Shown here: one piece after another, positions 6,801-8,182 of the stretch
Position numbering within the stretch: position 1 is the stretch's first letter
How the letters are laid out: the number at the start of each line of letters is the position of its first letter
Program-made: the position numbers and the translations under genes
NCBI GenBank assembly: GCA_030690755.1
Contig: JAUYGA010000263.1
Coordinates: 1-8,182 of the forward strand
Reading direction: 5' to 3'
DNA length: 8,182 nt
Source of the DNA: Nanobdellota archaeon
GTDB lineage: Archaea; Nanobdellota; Nanobdellia; Woesearchaeales; JAUYGA01
The notes under the pieces: model-generated
What the model was told of the DNA's origin: nothing
Seen by the model: the letters and a program-made list of their open reading frames with translations, nothing else
Databases searched by the model: none

Positions 6801-8182
6801 TACCTAGGACAATAAACGGAATCAGCGGACCGGCATACACATATAATGACATAACAAATAACGGAATTTTGAATATCACAAAAAAAATTTTCATTGGCGT
6901 AGATTGCAATTATTATGACGGCATGAGCTATTCTGAAGAACCTGACAAATTTTCAGATGTTCCAGGAACAAAAGGGAATTATCTGCATTTCTATGAGACC
7001 AATCTAGGACAGATAGGAGAAGAGAACGCGCTGATAAACTCACCTAAAAAACTTAATGGCGCTTTTAAGAAAACATCTGCAGCAGATTACAGCTGCGGAA
7101 TAAATGAGGGCGGCAGGACATGTATTGCTAACCCTACAGATGCAGACAAATCATGCGAAGCTCCAAACAATTGCCTAGAATTCAGAGGGACTTCTCAAAC
7201 TTATAATAAAGACGGTTATTGGTGCAACAGCATATTTGGCGAAGGATGCATTGGAAAATCATGCTGGAAATTAGGTTATGGCGATGCAATGAATAAGGTC
7301 GGAACTGATAAGCCAAGCAAAGATTTCTGCTGCGGCGATGATGCAAATGAAAATCCAAAAAAATGCAGCGGCGTATCAGGCTGCGCAGATGCTGTGGCAT
7401 GCTGCAAGAGCGAGAACAGCTGCGTTGATGCTAATGGTAACTGCGTTGATACTGGAGTGACTACGAGATTTTTATCTTCGCAAACCACAGTAACATGCGT
7501 CAACGGAGAGTGGAAAGATCTTGACGCTTCTGGGAAAATAGCTTGCGAAGCTGCAACATACAAATATTCTTCAGATTCTATTTTAGCCACGATAAGCGGC
7601 AACGGTCCTTGCTGCGGAGACGATTCGCAGGAACTATGGACGACAACTGGAAACAAACTTTGCTGCGGGAATAAAATAATTTCAGAAAACACATATTGCG
7701 ATGTCTCAAAAAAATGGTTTATCAATGGAGCGATATGCAATTCAGACCATGTCAGCCTCAATTTGAACGGAGCGCCTGCAACAATAAGAGGAACGCAAAC
7801 AAAAATAAGCGCAGATTCACCAACTCTTGGCTTGATATGCGGCGGCTGCAACAGCGATAATGTCAGGCCATGCAGAAATACTGCAAACTATGCTTCTGAA
7901 GGAGTATGCGCAAAAGATGGTGGTAATGATGTATGCCTTACAACCGGAACAGTCGCGTCTTCATTAGGATATGGATTATCGCAGAACACAAAAACTCAAC
8001 CATTGAAAAACCTGAGGAAAAATTGCGCATCAAAAAATCTTGCATGCTCGCCATATAGCTTAAGCTTGCCAGCGACAGATTCAGTATTCCTGCTTGCTTC
8101 AGGAGTGTGTAATTCTGGGCTGCTATGCGCAGTTTGTTCTGCTGAGACGGCAATTTCCTGTCTTGATGGTTCTGATTTAGAT
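3821..8182 (+). CDS. Giant anchored cysteine-rich surface protein, 3' end outside window
   Basis: An unbroken frame of 1454 codons runs off the window edge, so the protein is incomplete. It begins with two lysines and then KAQLSIFLLIG plus a hydrophobic stretch to about residue 25, an N-terminal membrane anchor resembling archaeal class III prepilin signals. Residues about 30-335 (C59, QGG at 74-76, C228, an SYPFQV strand near 262, a helix near 288-300) match an N-terminal domain I recall in DPANN proteins starting KGQ-IFIILG. Residues about 360-560 look like an Ig/cadherin-type beta region (AEDPDD at 395; GLHYLAVYAIDQGGL near 523-537), interrupted by a charged helical stretch near 440-477. 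Residues 560-715 are mixed, with few cysteines. From 718 onward about 47 cysteines appear, including CCGDD at 1170 and 1264. ATG 3821 is chosen because the anchor follows directly; no Shine-Dalgarno precedes it. Function is unknown; a surface or adhesin-like role is inferred. Confidence 0.93.
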   Translation, partial: MKKAQLSIFLLIGMVMVSTISLVIYTSNLVVQSKTQQQLEISSSLATSAGSFDDFIKNCMQNAMDDGVYLISRQGGRIYDMQVPGYDISKTDKGLPKDNPFYQFRSEEVIERELDSEVKIKNVNRLFIPIVLRNNLKDCSEPGTKKPPYYPENQCIVLPVASSSNPSRRYFFGTMPVLTPLCNYYEGPNKWVEKTGPRCGAYPGNYGDTKTMQDQLKVYVQQHMANYCFSQGDLEKIFPNLQLESNVPSADITVAAEDLTLNISYPFQVKFSMIPITKDLNYVYRYETRLQKIHEWASYILIDERNNLHFEMGKNPFSWSTYPGDTALDYLPHRPGRTNIVEITDKIFTTKGQPMKLQFALQNRNPALHLIRTQNDFGYDLVVYAGDDLNISMWAEDPDDKDISLPGFKFEFSGWMINYNESFNKTASCDFNVALKKWNEAKKLKDELATATPQIRVELTKDIELKIDDATAMMKRCSVQTKLTDIKSSWRVAQTKNIGRVSYKTSAAKVSASGAITEFGDVGLHYLAVYAIDQGGLYDYQNVSILVLPRLEGQVEVKQIYPDIPPGLISLEDILEIDALTSSAQSFSIKVLQDSTTEIYKATQNTPSIPVVGTLISEMDKHPLRSKINFGDLRTNPADLQIQITPIATIVSRMQAFNVKMLQCLPHVNDNPSSSQKKLISAPFPYNLVAIDEASNVVDLLGYAYIETKNPYLSDHMCCYGAGDEIPETSPIWGTVKPAEQSSAGPSTCFDYREDTCLVNQYEYGMEPQYPSEEHYFNNPETEEDNSYKFYSSMSYGQEESAKGEIGLIKFDEYLASNEYKEMNLASYHFTDAPLWPASKSGQRYGSGNDEIKLIFKTGIPKSENMNDVYTRQYDVYCDGKRGNVCNGTKRDSWSIREICGPTQYCAYGKSACKDWAYEKDKPMFNKACDKELFCLAGIGPDSKPLTDDNLRINPEQGRYLVRLVSDGKMTNISGRIETDRSATKSMCEGSSILPRTINGISGPAYTYNDITNNGILNITKKIFIGVDCNYYDGMSYSEEPDKFSDVPGTKGNYLHFYETNLGQIGEENALINSPKKLNGAFKKTSAADYSCGINEGGRTCIANPTDADKSCEAPNNCLEFRGTSQTYNKDGYWCNSIFGEGCIGKSCWKLGYGDAMNKVGTDKPSKDFCCGDDANENPKKCSGVSGCADAVACCKSENSCVDANGNCVDTGVTTRFLSSQTTVTCVNGEWKDLDASGKIACEAATYKYSSDSILATISGNGPCCGDDSQELWTTTGNKLCCGNKIISENTYCDVSKKWFINGAICNSDHVSLNLNGAPATIRGTQTKISADSPTLGLICGGCNSDNVRPCRNTANYASEGVCAKDGGNDVCLTTGTVASSLGYGLSQNTKTQPLKNLRKNCASKNLACSPYSLSLPATDSVFLLASGVCNSGLLCAVCSAETAISCLDGSDLD
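5138..5251 (+). other. Charged helical insertion within the beta-rich region
   Basis: Residues about 440-477 of the second protein are rich in Lys, Glu, Asp, Ala and Leu and lack beta-type patterning. They are flanked by two single cysteines, in KTASCDF before and MMKRCSV after. A helical hairpin or short coiled coil tied at its base by a disulfide is a reasonable reading. It separates the AEDPDD strand region from the GLHYLAVYAIDQGG strand that would otherwise complete an Ig/cadherin-like fold. Confidence 0.4.

Noticed and set aside
6571..6909. 112-codon minus-strand open frame with a hydrophobic start
   Set aside because: Antisense to the Cys-rich coding region. The apparent hydrophobic segment arises from reverse reading of Lys/Asn/Ile codons, and no promoter is seen.
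7276..7851. 191-codon minus-strand open frame
   Set aside because: It lies entirely opposite the continuous second gene, whose Cys and Gly codons (TGC, GGC) create few stops in reverse. No start context or protein motif supports it.

Overview
The window holds two very long same-strand genes for exported, cysteine-rich proteins, plus two short non-coding stretches. It is moderately AT-rich. An archaeon is the best fit. There is a TATA/BRE-like element ahead of the first gene, with no matching bacterial -35/-10 pair. The second protein opens with KKAQLSIFLLIG, which resembles archaeal class III (type IV pilin-like) signal sequences. The overall protein style, with huge secreted proteins carrying CC pairs, CCGDD motifs, WTTRT and FGASLN signatures, is one I associate with DPANN archaea (Woesearchaeota/Pacearchaeota-like). 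That lineage call is recollection plus inference, because no rRNA, tRNA or housekeeping gene is present to test it.

Layout. Positions 1-195 hold no convincing gene. They contain an imperfect long inverted repeat (19-126), two overlapping 10-bp palindromes inside it, a short AC run and a probable archaeal promoter (BRE/TATA around 152-166). Positions 196-3690 encode a 1164-residue Sec-secreted protein with about 50 cysteines, at least two degenerate copies of a Cys/Trp-rich module of about 140-150 residues, and a different C-terminal half. Positions 3691-3820 are a T-rich gap with an orphan Shine-Dalgarno-like run. From 3821 to the window edge, one open frame of 1454 codons encodes the start of a second giant protein. 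It has a membrane-anchoring N-terminal segment, a conserved-looking N-terminal domain, a beta-rich Ig/cadherin-like middle interrupted by a helical stretch, and a long Cys-rich region with two CCGDD motifs. Its C-terminus lies outside the window.

Working together. Both genes point the same way, are 130 bp apart and share the CC-pair/Trp style of ectodomain. The simplest reading is a cell-surface pair: one released or loosely held secreted protein and one anchored by its N-terminus, both stabilised by disulfides outside the cell. Adhesion, envelope structure or contact with a partner cell are all possible. Nothing in the sequence shows an enzymatic active site, and I assign no specific function.
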